Origin: Bryoerythrophyllum caledonicum
Lineage: Eukaryota; Streptophyta; Bryopsida; Pottiales; Pottiaceae
Reading direction: 5' to 3'
Assembly (NCBI GenBank): GCA_963971425.1
Contig: OZ020524.1
Span: 12,465,845-12,529,844 of the forward strand
Length of the DNA: 64,000 nucleotides
Under the pieces are notes generated by a model, which worked only from the letters and a program-made list of their open reading frames with translations, did not search any database and was not told the origin of the DNA. Shown piece by piece: positions 34,309 to 46,070 of this stretch (position 1 is its first letter; each line of letters opens with the position of its first letter). Made by a program: the position numbers and the translations under genes.

Positions 34309-37224
34309 AGCCCATGAGAAAACCTTAATTTCTATTTGATTGAAATTTTGCCCTTTAAGAAAAAGTATTTTTGACAATCTCAAAGGCAAATATGGCATAC
34401 ATCTTTGTGAATCGAAGACGGATAATAATGTGTGTAGGGCTTCATGACATCAACTAAAACCACTTAACATGGTGACAACATTCTATAATCAATGCTAAGA
34501 AGACCTTGTGATTTTTGATATCACTATTAAGTCTCAATAATGATTTATATCTTTTTAATTAATAAACAATGTATGTTGAAAAGACCTAATTCATGATAAA
34601 TTCAAAAGAATAAGTCATGTATGCCACTTCATTATTACACGTATAGTTTTTCCTTTTAATGACCATTGCTTCATTTCATTAGCCTCTTCTAGTTTGGTTT
34701 TAATGGTTCAACTTGATTCTAACACCGATTAAACATTTTGCTTCTTGAGGGAATTTTGACATTTAAGCATGTTCCCGTGACATAAATTTTAATCCTAAAT
34801 TTCAAAAATTCTTAGTGAAGATGCGGCATGGTGGTAGGTTTATGGAAATATAATCTATTTCCAAATTTGACCTTTAAAATAAACGTTATACTATCTAAGT
34901 GAAACTTGTTGAACTCTAGACTATTATAGATTTTTCTACATCCTTCTATTAACATTGAATTTTTAAACGAAAAATACCATCATTTTCTTTGACATTGTTA
35001 TTTTTAAAATGTGTAAAATTCTCATTTTAAGGCAAGTCAATATTGAATAGATATTAAAATTTTATTGATTCTACATAAAACTTGCAACTTCTTTTCTTTT
35101 GGTAATTTGTTTCAACTCTAAGTTGTGATATGAACGTTTTTTTGGCCATTTGGATTTTTAACTTTAAATAAATTACATCATGTATAATTATAAAATGTGA
35201 ATTGAAAAATTCTCTACCCCTTTTTTTTAGGCAAATGGTTTAAAAATGCTTCACTCTTTGTTTACCTTATAAATTGGTGTAGACAATAATTAGCATCATG
35301 TAAACGATAATGGTAAAAGATTTGGACCTTATGTAATGCAAATATTTGACACTAGCTGAAGTCAAAGTGCACCAATCATCTTTCCACATGGTACAAGAAA
35401 ATACTTTCCCTTCACTTAAAACAATATGATCTTCCAATTTGTCGGTTCAGAGTTAATGAAAGTCTTATAGAGTAATTTTGATTAGTCTAAATGATCATTT
35501 TTCAGATTGCAATTGCAAAAAGTTGCCAAAGATCAATAGGTCCATCCCAAGACGACGAGATTTCAAGGGTTATAGCACACTATACCATAACTATTTTTTT
35601 GGTACATGAAATGTGTGAAGAATATTTCAAAAATACACCCTTTATAAAATCTCTTATGAACGACAATGGTTCATTGAAAAAATCTGACAAAATTGTAGCC
35701 GTAGGAATGTTAGGTGAACTTCATATATTCTAGATTTGGTGATGATTTCTTGGATTTTGTGCTACCACGATATGTGGAAATCTCTCATTGGCTATATATA
35801 TATCTGTTGGGTATATGTATGTACTACAGATAGTACATATAATACTACACAATATCTGCAGTATACAATTAGTGCAGATTTGGGCTAGGGCATGAAAAAT
35901 TGAGATGTCATGAATTTGAAGGTTAAAAAAGGATTTTTTATAAACACCCTAGATGGCCACCTAATTTTTTGTATGGTTATAAGAATGCAAAAAAAAACTT
36001 GGCAAAAATCAACGTTTTCCCCCAATTTAATTCATTTACAAAGTAGCCTATTTTCTTTCATTACATGTGAATTGAAGTTGATGATCTAAAATCTTTATTT
36101 GAAATGTTTATAAGCATTGCCATATCAATGTTTTTCGAAATTTTCATTCAAATATGTAGGGTAAATCATTTAGAAGTAGTATATTTGTACAAGTTTTGAG
36201 TTTGTGACAGGGATATAGTGGTATACAAAAATACTTGTACCAGTCAACCCATTGACCAACTTAAGAAAAAAAATTGCGTCCATGGTAAGGTATGCTAGTT
36301 GGGATCAACATTCCTCACTGAAAAATAGAAATTTCAATAAACTCTCCTTTTGGGGGGCCTTGGAGTAGTTGTGACCCTCTTGAAAACACCCCGTGACACC
36401 TTTTTTAGACCGGTGTAGCTTGCTTTCATCCTTAATCATTGAAAATATTTTTAATCAATGCATAGCTCAAGCTATGGTTACCCCACTTTTCTATGGCAAA
36501 AGTTTAATGTGTAAAAAAAGCAGATCTTCTCTTTTATAAAGGATTTCAATTCTATAAGATTGAGTGTCTGTTTGGAGACAAATGAGGTTTGGGCAAGTTC
36601 TCAAAATCCTATTTTTGAATATCTAGTTTTAAGAGAATTGATTGAGAATATAATTTTTGATAAGCTTAATGTAGGTTTTTTTTTGGATGTATAGGGAAAA
36701 TGTTTTGGCACTTCAAATATCACAAGCTAGACTTCTAGGCAGCTAGACATGGTACGGTACTACTAAATAGTACTATCGTAGAAGTGAACACTTAAATTTT
36801 TGAGGCGGATAGCAGTGAAAGAAAGTTCCTAATAGCCTTCATTGATTTCATTGAATAGCATAGGAATTATAGATTTCATAATTTTCGTGATTATAATTTA
36901 AATTTTTCCTCTCAAAAAATACGGCATGATGCTTCCATCAACCATTTGGATTTTATATCCAAAAACAATTTATTTTGCTAAACAAAATTGCTATACTAAG
37001 ATGCTTGCATTCTATACCCCTAGTCATTGCAAAACCGTATTTCTTATCCTAAACTCCTCAATTACTAGTGATTTTTGGCATGAAATGACCCAATACAAGG
37101 TAAAACATAGTTTCATAAAAAAATTCCAATGTGTAGTGAAAAATATGCCATTATTTTGAGTCAAAGTACATTAGCCATGTAGGAAAGAAAAAAACTCATT
37201 GCACACTTCAAATACATGTATCTT
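34309..37224. other. AT-rich DNA with a decayed family A copy
   Basis: About 34980-35480 retains family A landmarks in order (TTGTATGATGCTA-like, GAAGTCAAAGTG, AACAATATGATCTTCCAAT), but is strongly diverged. Elsewhere nothing is recognised; a short TATATATATA run lies near 35790. Confidence 0.4.
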
Positions 37225-37228
37225 TTAA

Positions 37229-37640
37229 CACCTAAATTACCAAGCCATTCTCAATCCAAAAACACTTCAAAATTGCTTGTCTTAGTGCAATGAGTAAGGA
37301 AAAAACCAAAGGTTTTATTTCTAGTTTTATCTGTAGAATCTCAATTAAAACTTATTAAGTAACATACTCACAAATTTCATAAACTTTGATTGCATGGATT
37401 GAAAGATTATAGTGTTTGAAGTACAGAAAAGGGTTCATTTTCATCCCTGTGCTTGGTAGATCAATAGAATTTGACTTCAAACACGCAATTAAGCAATTAT
37501 GCACTTGGCCAAGTGCACTGGTTGCTGGTAGAAAGCCGCAAGTTATTTGCTCATAACTTTTTTTTAAATCAAAATTTGGCAAAAGTATAGTATGTTTTTT
37601 GTCAAAAATTTTTGGTGTTTGTCGTGTCATACCTTGGCAT
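37229..37640 (-). mobile_element. Family A element, truncated copy
   Basis: It begins after TTAA at 37225-37228 with CACCTAAATTACC and carries the family's right-half landmarks in inverted orientation (ATAAACTTTGATTGCATGGA, GATTATAGTGTTTGAAGTA). The other end is missing. Confidence 0.5.
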
Positions 37641-38072
37641 CTTCATGTTCATATCAGTAATATATTTTTTTCATTTGCTACCTTTTTAAAAAAAATATAT
37701 GATTTCTAATCTAGTTTACAAATCCTGCTACAAAATTATAATCATGTGCCCAAAGAGATTATAAATTTGTTATGAGTTATTATAGGATTTTAGAGTAGTG
37801 CACTACACAACAATGTGTAAGAGATACAAAAATATATATGCAATTTCCTAAGACAGTGTAAAGTACCTCACTGTATTTTATAATGCAAAAACATACATAA
37901 TCAAGCAATTCCACACTATTGCTGAGGAATTCTAAAATCAAACATATCATATGGACCACCCAATATATAAATATATACCACCCACCGAACGATAGACACA
38001 TCTCAAATTGCATTATACTAACTTACTTGCTACCTAAATTGCGTGCATGCTCTACTATAGTATATAGCTCTA

Positions 38073-38185
38073 CGGCTCAGAGCTCATCTTTTGGCGCAAC
38101 GACTCCTTCAACGTGTCCAATGGCGCTACCTACCATAGCGGACAGTTCATGATCCTGCACTGGACGATCTCCCACATCTTCGACC
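38073..38185 (+). pseudogene. Unidentified exon-like fragment
   Basis: One plus-strand frame reads GSELIFWRNDSFNVSNGATY and continues HSGQFMILHWTISHIF, with coding-like base use inside very AT-rich DNA. No flanking splice pair or family could be assigned. It abuts a family A fragment starting at about 38190. Confidence 0.25.
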
Positions 38186-38189
38186 TTTC

Positions 38190-38755
38190 CACATAATTTT
38201 CTACCTTTCCACAAAAAATCTTCTACCTTTCTACATAAAACTTTGAGATCTTTGTAAGATTCACTTTTGATTTTTCCTACGGCATTATGTGATGTAAACC
38301 TTCTTGTTGACCATTTGGATTCCCATTTACAACAATATCAAGTTCACAAAAAATATAACGTGAATTGAGAATTTTTGAACCTTCACTCATTGCACAATTT
38401 TTTTGAATATGCTACACTCGTTGTCTACTCTCAAAATTGGTATATAGCAAACTAACATCATGCTTAACAATATGGTAATTAATTGAGACCTTTTATAGTG
38501 CAAAAATTGGACACTAATTGAAGTCAAAGTCTGCTGATCGAGTAAACGCAGGGAAGAAAATAAGCCTTCTCTCAACTTCAAACATTATAATCTTTCAATC
38601 CGTGCGGTAAAAATTTATGAAAATTTGTGAGTGTAGTATTTAATAAGTAAGGATTTGAGATCCTACGGTTAAAACTACCAAAAAAACTTTATTTTTTCTT
38701 CCTTGCTAAATGCACTAAAACAAGCATTTTAAACGATTTTTGGTTGAGATATTCT
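38190..38755 (+). mobile_element. Family A element, truncated copy
   Basis: It contains CATAAAACTTTGAGATCTTT, CTCATTGCACAATTTTTTTG, GAAGTCAAAGTCTGCTGATC and CTTTCAATCCGTGCGGT in family order. Both termini are missing. Confidence 0.55.
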
Positions 38756-39175
38756 CAACATCATTTATGGACCAAGGTACTTTGGGTTTCAATAGTGAGG
38801 GTATCACCACCTCGGTATGAATTCGTAGGTACCAATACCCGGATATCAACCGAGGTATCAAATTAGGGTTTGATATTAGGGTTTTGGATATGAGGGTATC
38901 ATGAAGGATATCAATCCTTTGCATGTGTGGGTAGTCCAATGAGGGGTGTGCGAGCGCACACCCCTGTCGTAGTTGTGAGGGAGGTTGTGAGAGAGAGGGT
39001 TTGGAGGAGGAAGTGACTTGTGGGTTTGTGAGGGCGGAGGGTGAGGAGAGAAGAGTTGTGAGGGAGAGGAATGGAGGGGAGGTGTGAGGGAGAGAGGTTG
39101 TGGGCGGCTAGGGTTTGGAAGAAAGAATGAGAATCGTTTGAGAGGTGTGAGGAATGGGAAAATAGAGAGTAGCCA

Positions 39176-39375
39176 NNNNNNNNNNNNNNNNNNNNNNNNN
39201 NNNNNNNNNNNNNNNNNNNNNNNNNNNNNNNNNNNNNNNNNNNNNNNNNNNNNNNNNNNNNNNNNNNNNNNNNNNNNNNNNNNNNNNNNNNNNNNNNNNN
39301 NNNNNNNNNNNNNNNNNNNNNNNNNNNNNNNNNNNNNNNNNNNNNNNNNNNNNNNNNNNNNNNNNNNNNNNNNNN
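39176..39375. other. Assembly gap (200 N)
   Basis: Exactly 200 Ns. The round number suggests a placeholder rather than a measured length. Open frames drawn across it are meaningless. Confidence 0.99.
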
Positions 39376-39572
39376 GACCCTGGAGTTGCAGAGCTGGGAG
39401 CACGGAGTCGTATCGCTGAACATGGATCAGTGAGTCGCGGAACTTGTATCGTGATCACCAAATCGCGGAACCCTGAACTCGTATCGTGATCAGTGAACTG
39501 GAATCCGTGAACTGGTATCGTTGATGTTGTGGAACTGGTATCACGTAGTCACCCAAGGCACGGTCACCATCC

Positions 39573-39684
39573 TCTCGCTGCAGTTCCTCCCTCAAGACAG
39601 TCTCGCTGCAGTTCCTCCCTCAAGACATTCTCGCTGCAGTTCCTCCCTCAAGACATTCTTGCTGTAGTTCCTCCCTCAAGACAT
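39573..39684 (+). repeat. 28-bp tandem repeat, four copies
   Basis: Units start at 39573, 39601, 39629 and 39657 and read TCTCGCTGCAGTTCCTCCCT followed by CAAGACAT/CAAGACAG. The last copy has two substitutions. Confidence 0.9.
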
Positions 39685-40078
39685 TGACTTCGACCTCCTG
39701 ATTCGCGACGATCCAAGGCAGCAAACCGCCTCCTAGAACTCGGGATGCTCCGTGTACCGGGGCGGATCGAATTCGTACAGGGCGATCCGACGAAACACGT
39801 ACTCCTGCAGCTCACATACACCGACCCTTGCAGCTCACATACACCGGCCCCTGCAGCTCGTCCAAGGCGCGCATGTTCACGTCGAAGAAGACTGTGTTCT
39901 GATCTGCGTATCGGTCGTTGGGGTCAACGCCCTCGTAGCGCTGCGGACTGGATGAAGAAGAGATGGTCTTCAAGAAGCACCTTTCAGGGTTTGGATTTTG
40001 GGCCTTGACGATTTCGAATATGGTCGGTGGAGGAGCACCAGCAGTTGGCGGTGTGCGTGCGCACACCTCTAGTCTATG

Positions 40079-41261
40079 TTTACTCCATGAGCGTCACGCA
40101 CACTCCATGGCAATGGCGGCTAGGGTTTGGTTGTGGCGGCTAGGGTTTCAGGATGTGCTATACTTAGGATTTAGTGCCATTCTACGAGCTATGTTTTGAC
40201 TTCAGGTTTGTGTGGTTTTTGAGTCAATATTTCAGTAGTACAAAACCTGCACTCTCTGGTTGTTGATTGTTTTTTTGTGTGAACATTTAACTTTTGTTGT
40301 AATTGCAATTTTTAAACATACTCAAGTTCATGTTCTCATTTGTGTGCTCCAATATTGGTACTGCTCAGTATCGTAAATCTAACTGACCGTAATCATCTTG
40401 AACCTAACCCTGGAGTTCCCTCATATTCAGAATTGAAACAAAGCTAGAAGCTTACCAAATTCGTAAAAATCTCCTCAATGTGCAAATGTCCTCCAATCTA
40501 CATAATACACACAAAGTTGATAGAAATTAGTGAATGAAGAAAAATGCACATGGCCTTGAGGTTTCGATTGCAAGAGAGCTCACCTTAGAAACTGGGAAGA
40601 GAAGAGCCCTCTATATTTGCATAGAAACCTTATATCCATGTTGGAACCTTGTGCCCCAAGTTTACTAGTCAAAGTTTGACTTTAGAACTTTGGACCTTTT
40701 GCTTTGTTTCTCCTTTTGTTTTAACTTTTTACATATTATATTAAAATTTTGGGCTATTTGTAATACGAAGATCTTAGGAGTTTTTATCACATAGTTTACC
40801 ATATAAATTTTATGCATGTGTTGCAGGTAAAGTGGGAAGAGTTGAAAAACATGTCCAACTTCAACGACGGAATGGTGATTTAATGTTGAACGCCATCAAG
40901 CACTAGTGCGTGTACTACTAACACCTGCAACGTATCTTGAGGTAAACATTTATTTTGATACAAGTTTAAGATTGATTGTTGATTGATCTTCTGTACTATG
41001 TTGTTTGTAGAATAACCTTTATGTGGATGTACAAACCCTTTTTTTTATTAGCGATTGTAACAAGATCCAATGGTGTCAGTAATAGCAAGTAGACAACATG
41101 GTTCATTTTCTTCCCTAGGTTCAGTGGATTCCCTTCGTTTCAGTTCACTTAGATTCAATAGATTGCATCAGACATGATGTAGATTCATTATCATCATGTC
41201 AGAAATGATATTAGTTCTATTTTATACCAATGTTTAGGGATGCAAAAGAGGTGTAGTATAT
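40079..41261. other. Intergenic DNA, no gene recognised
   Basis: A possible exon start lies at 40828 after a TGTTGCAG acceptor (KWEELKNMSNFNDG) but stops quickly; it could belong upstream of the broken gene at 42427. The segment ends at TTAA, the left target site of a family A element. Confidence 0.35.
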
Positions 41262-41265
41262 TTAA

Positions 41266-42210
41266 CCCCTAAAGGATCAAGTGACAAAAATGGGCTTCTT
41301 GAAAGTTCGGTCAGGTTTCTATGGTGTCAATTTCTAACATTCCCTCTTTGAAAATTTTACTATAGAAAGACATTACCAAGACTTTAGTGGAAAAACCATT
41401 TTTACCTAAAGTGGACATTTGATCAAAAAGTTTTAGGGTTTTGAATTTCAAATGGGAAGAGCGGGCAAGTCGGGCACGTCCAAATTTTTTTGCTAGAACA
41501 CTCTGTTGAATGTGAGATTTTCAGTACTCGCAAGTAATATTATTGTCCTTGATGTTGTCAAAATAAGTTATTGTCTTTAGTGATAAATAACATATCAACC
41601 TAAGTCAAACATTTTCACACATTGTCACTCATTGTTGGGCAAGGTACTAAAAAAACTTCTTGTTTTCCAAATAAAACCTAGACTTCTTTTCATTTTTCAC
41701 TTTTTATTTTTTTCACAACAATATGTGGTGTAAACCTTCTTATTGACCATTTGGATTACCAATCTAAAACATATTATGTTCACAAAAAATTACAGTGTGA
41801 TTTAACAAATTCCGAACTTCCACTCCTTGCATAGTTGTTTTGAATATGCTACACCCGTTCTCTACCTCTAAAAATTGGTGTACAAGGAACCAACATCATG
41901 CTTAAGAAGATGGTTGTGGATTTAGACTTTGTGTACTGCAAAAATTAGACACCAAGTGAAGTCAAAGTCAGCTGATCCACTGCATGCAGGAAAGAAAATG
42001 AACCATATGCTTCACTTCAAACACTATAATCTTTCAATCCGTGCGGTCGAAGTTTATGAAAATTTGTTTACATATTACTCAATAAATCCTAATTGAGATC
42101 CTATGGTCAAAACTAGAAATAAAAAATTTCGTTTCCTTTTTTGTTCATTGCACTAGAATCCAACAATTTTGAAGTGTTTTTGGTGTAAGACTGTCATTGT
42201 ACCTTCAGGG
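41266..42210 (+). mobile_element. TTAA-flanked family A element, complete copy
   Basis: 945 bp between TTAA at 41262-41265 and 42211-42214. The left end is CCCCTAAAGGATCAAGTG; the right end is CCTTCAGGG. It is nearly the same length as the inverted copy at 46071-47016 and has the same landmark order. It may sit inside an intron of the gene remnant that resumes at 42427. Confidence 0.75.
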
Positions 42211-42426
42211 TTAAAGACTCTGTGCAAGGAGTTCATGTTCTACAAATTCTTATTTTTTTCATTTCAAAGTTGTTCTATTAAAAGGTCCAGAATCATCATT
42301 ATATTTTGAACAGTAAATATGTGTTTAGAAACATATCTTTTATCAGATGAATGGTTCTTTGAAGGTTAACAATTAGTACATGTATTTTGACTAATGTGCA
42401 GCCATAATGTTCTTATGTTTTCAATA

Positions 42427-43067
42427 GTGATAATGGAAAGCCGTACGATTCAGACTCCTTTGATTCCGGCACATATCCAAAGAGATAATATGCATTCCAA
42501 TAGCTCTGTGGGGGCTCGATTAGTACGAGCAACACGTGCAAGGCAAATTCAACAGAGATCTGATTTCCCATTTCCACAATTTAATCCACAATTTGATATC
42601 TGTTGTGGACAATTTGTAGCCTTGAGTGTTGATCGAGCAGAAATAGAAGGCGGTGTACCATTCTATGTGGGAAAAGTGATTGAGGAAGGAAAAAACCGAC
42701 GGAGGCTTAAGATAAAGGTTTGTTGGTATTGGCCTAGCATCCAAAGGGGGGTTGTTGATGGACATGGGTCTTCTGCACAACGATATGCAAATTGCATGGA
42801 CTCAATCTGGGAGCCATCTGGGGGCCATCTGGGGAGAGCCATAGTTGGGTAGAGAAAGATGCATGCATTTTTTCATGGGTAGACTCTCCGGAAAGAACCA
42901 TGGCAGGGGCCAGCGGGTGGAGAAAGCGCAATGTATTTGGAGTGCACGTTGAAAGCAGGATTCGCATTCTTCAATCAGCAAAGGCTCACATACTACAATA
43001 TATTGCAATGCAAACCGAAGCTATCGATGACGACCATTTGCAAGCAGCCCTAAATTCTATGGAGTAG
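42427..43067 (+). pseudogene. BAH/Tudor-like domain protein fragment with an 11-bp duplication
   Basis: The reading frame after a TTTTCAATAG acceptor encodes CGQFVALSVDRAEIEGGVPF, then YVGKVIEEGKNRRRLKIKVC and WYWPS, a pattern of strands and aromatic residues like BAH or Tudor-type chromatin-reading folds (inference, not a firm family match). It continues to RYANCMDSIWEPSG. Here AGCCATCTGGG at 42812-42822 is followed by a copy GGCCATCTGGG at 42823-42833, which shifts the frame to an early stop. In the restored register the downstream frame reads ESHSWVEKDACIFSWVDSPE and ends with a stop at 43065-43067. Such domains occur in plant chromatin proteins and also as cargo domains of some transposons. 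The start exon is not certain. Confidence 0.5.
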
Positions 43068-43649
43068 ATAGTGTGCCTTTTTGAGAATATATTAGTTGTG
43101 TATGGTAATTGATATATAGTGTATGTGTAAGAGTAGTATATTCTAAGGGTGATTTAAGACGTTATGTCATTAATCCTTTAGAGTAAGGTTGTGTTTACTA
43201 TTGGTGCTAAGTCCAATTATAGAAGCATCTATATTTAGTTTCCACCATTGTATGCATTATGTACTACGTAGAATATCTTCTAATCAACTGCCAACCCTTG
43301 CCTAAAGTATGTTTTTTTGTGATTACGCCTGTTGGTATACTACAATCCTTCAAATCTATCTTTGAAATATTGTGAAACTATATTAAATACACATTTATCT
43401 AGTATTAACGAGGGGCCACCACAAATTAGTTGAAAATGCCAAAAAATCGCTTCCAATATGAACAACCATGATTGTACGTAATATTGTTGCAAAAGCTCAA
43501 TTTTTTTTCCTTTGGAAAACATTTTTTTTCTTTGATTTTTTTTTTTTTTTCAATTTTGTCACTTTTGTTTGCAATGGCCGCCGTTGTACCCAAGTGCACT
43601 TTTATATGGCCAAGTGCATAATTGCTTAATTGCGTGTTTTCACTTGGTG
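43068..43649. other. AT-rich intergenic DNA with T-runs
   Basis: 3' flank of the preceding remnant; long T homopolymers at about 43500-43550. Nothing else is supported. Confidence 0.4.
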
Positions 43650-44326
43650 TCCAATTTTTGCACTATTTAGGGTCTAAATTCAACATCGCCAATTAAGCAT
43701 GATATTAGTTCCTTGTACACCAATTTTGAGAGGGAAATAAAGGGTGTACCATATTCAAAAACATTGTGCAAGGAATGGAGGTTCAAAATGTCAATTCATG
43801 TTTTGTTTTTTTGTGAGCTTAATATGTTTTAGATCAAGAATTCAAATGGTCAAGAAGATTTACACCACATAATGCCTTGAGGAAAATCAAAAGTAAAAAC
43901 TATGAAGATCTCTAAGTTTTATGTGGAAAGGAAGAAGGTTTTTTGGTACCTTGCCCGACAATGTGCGACAATGTGTGAAAATATTTGACTTGGATTAATA
44001 TGCTATTTTTCACTAAAGACAAAAGATTTTTTTGACAGTATGATAGGAAATAATATTGTTTGTTGTTATTGAAAATCCCACATTTAATAGATTGTTCTAG
44101 CAAAAGTTTATAGAGTTACTCGACGTGCCTACTTTCCCCATTTAAACTTCAAGACCTTATAACTTTTTCATTAAATGTTGGATTTAGGAATAATTTGGAC
44201 TCACACAAAGCTTTTAGTAATGTCCATCTAGTGTAAAATGCCAAAAAACAATGTTATAGATTGACTCAATAGGAACCTGCCCAAACCTTCAAGAGTCCCC
44301 CGAGGGAACTTTTGGTAATTTAGGGA
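43650..44326 (-). mobile_element. Family A element, copy lacking one end
   Basis: Inverted family A landmarks run from CACTTGGTGTCCAATTTTTG to AGGAACCTGCCCAAACCTTC and the end TTTAGGGA followed by TTAA at 44327-44330. The left terminus is missing. Confidence 0.6.
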
Positions 44327-44330
44327 TTAA

Positions 44331-44499
44331 TATGTGCACTCAAAGTTTACAAAATATTGTGAGTGTCTTTTTGTAGTACCTAATTAAGAGATCCAATAAT
44401 TGAAACTAGTTTAATGATGTTTGAATTATGTTCATAGCATCTCATCTCATAGGTGCACTTTTGGAGTGGTTTGCACTTCATAGTCGCCGTCCTTTAGAG
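44331..44499 (+). mobile_element. Family A right-end fragment
   Basis: This holds the last part of a plus-oriented copy (CAAAGTTTACAAAATATTGT, GAGATCC) and ends CCTTTAGAG followed by TTAA at 44500-44503. It directly abuts the preceding copy, suggesting nested insertion or recombination. Confidence 0.45.
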
Positions 44500-44526
44500 T
44501 TAAAGTAGTGCAAGATGATCCTTTAA

Positions 44527-45334
44527 CCCCGAAAGAACCAAAATCCCCTCCGGGGACATTTTGAGTTTGGGTAAGGTACCACGTTCTCAATTCTAGGCAT
44601 TATTTTATGAGATTTTTTATTGGAAAGACAACTTTTGATTAGCTTTGGGTAGACACAAATTTCGTAGAATTCCAACTTACGGTTCAAAAGTTACAATTTA
44701 TTTTCACTTACATATACAAATAGTGTAGCAGTTTAGTGTGACATATCACAAATACTGTCACTAAACTTTTATAACTTCTAAATTCAATAGAAATTCGAGT
44801 TTTTGACCATTCAAAAGAAAGAAAATGTTTTCTTGGAAAGGAAATTGAGATCTTTTCATTTGCCGTATGGATTCGTGAATTTCAAAAAATTGAGGAAGAT
44901 ATGATATTTGCAAAATATAAAGTGTATTGTTGATTCTCAACACATAGTTGCATTGCAGGATTTTTTAGGACATCTTCTACACCTCTTCTACTTCTAGAAT
45001 TTGATGCACAGGTGCCTAACATGTTCCTTTTCAAGTTGACATAATAAATTCATGGCCCGTAGTGCAAAAAGTTGCCATAGAAGGTAGTCGAAGTTTGTTG
45101 AAGGTGTTTAGTATGACCTCAAAAAGAGATCATGTCTCACTTCAATGGTTGACATCTTTCAATCTGTGCGGTCAAACTTACCAAAATTTTCACCACACGC
45201 TCTCATACAACTCTAGTACAAGATCCTAAGGTTAAATTTTCAAAAAAAACATTTTGTATCATTTCGTATTGAATGCGCTGAAAATGGCAGTTTTGGAGTG
45301 ATTTTAAGGGGAAAATATCTTGGTCATTTAGGGG
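44527..45334 (+). mobile_element. TTAA-flanked family A element, divergent complete copy
   Basis: 808 bp between TTAA at 44523-44526 and 45335-45338. The ends are CCCCGAAAGAACC and CATTTAGGGG. Internal landmarks (GTCGAAGTTTGTTG, CTTTCAATCTGTGCGGTCAA) match the family, but the centre differs, so this is probably a subfamily. Confidence 0.65.
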
Positions 45335-45607
45335 TTAAAGAGCCTATTTTATTATGTAATACCATTGATATTTTGAGTTATTATTCATTGGACTTTCTGA
45401 TCATTGCTATGTGTGATGAATTCCTTGTAAAGTAACCCCTTAGTAACCAATCAAAACCCATAACCAATACCTATAAAATTGGGATATATCCAACGCACTT
45501 CCATCCCATTACTACCCATTCACCTCCAAATGGAAGTTGCTATTAGTCAAGACCCCTTCCTTTTGCCAAGCGCTTAAAGGGGTACCTATTGGCAACCACT
45601 GGCTTAA

Positions 45608-46066
45608 CACCTAAAGGACCAAGTGTCCCTTGGGGGGGACGATATTGATTTTGGACAAGTTCCAAAAATTAGAATTTTTTTAATTAAAAAAACTATTATG
45701 CTAGATTGTCCCTTATAAGAGCTCCATGGAGATATATATATTTTAATATTTTTTAGACTCATGGTTTGAAAGTTAGTACCACTCAAAGTTAGAGTGGGGA
45801 CTGCAGGCAGCTTCAAAATTTTGCTAGAAGTCTCTATTGACATTGAGATTTTCCATCCACATAGAGGAGATTACCTTCTTTGAAAATGTAAAAAATAAAT
45901 CTTGTCTTCATTGTAAAAAAACATTTCAACTCAAGTCAAACGATTTTACACATTTCCGGCAAGCGTGGAAAAAAGAATTCATCTTTCTACATAAAACCTT
46001 GAGATCTTCATTTTTTGTACTCTTTAATTTAACTAAAACAATATGTGGTAAGAACCATACATATCC
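45608..46066 (+). mobile_element. Family A element, left half
   Basis: It follows TTAA at 45604-45607 with CACCTAAAGGACCAAGTG and runs through CATAAAACCTTGAGATCTTC to ACAATATGTGGTAAGAACC. It then stops exactly at the TTAA flanking the next, inverted copy. Confidence 0.6.
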
Positions 46067-46070
46067 TTAA

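Larger units (their letters stand above)
38942..40070. mobile_element. Possible Mutator-like element with hairpin termini, interrupted by the gap
   Basis: Both ends are GC-rich palindromes: at 38942-38965 two perfect 11-base arms (AGGGGTGTGCG) flank a 2-base loop, and at 40050-40067 8-base arms (GGTGTGCG) flank a 2-base loop. The ends are also inverted relative to each other over about 20 bp. The outer flanks AGTCCAATG and AGTCTATG resemble a 8-9 bp target duplication. The interior has gene-like GC-rich DNA (minus-strand frame with [20 protein letters not shown]) that I cannot assign, as in a gene-capturing element. The true length is uncertain because of the Ns. Confidence 0.4.

Noticed and set aside
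38876-39461. Open frames of 111-175 codons across the gap
   Set aside because: They consist largely of N-derived unknown residues; the flanks are low-complexity GAGG/CCTC sequence.
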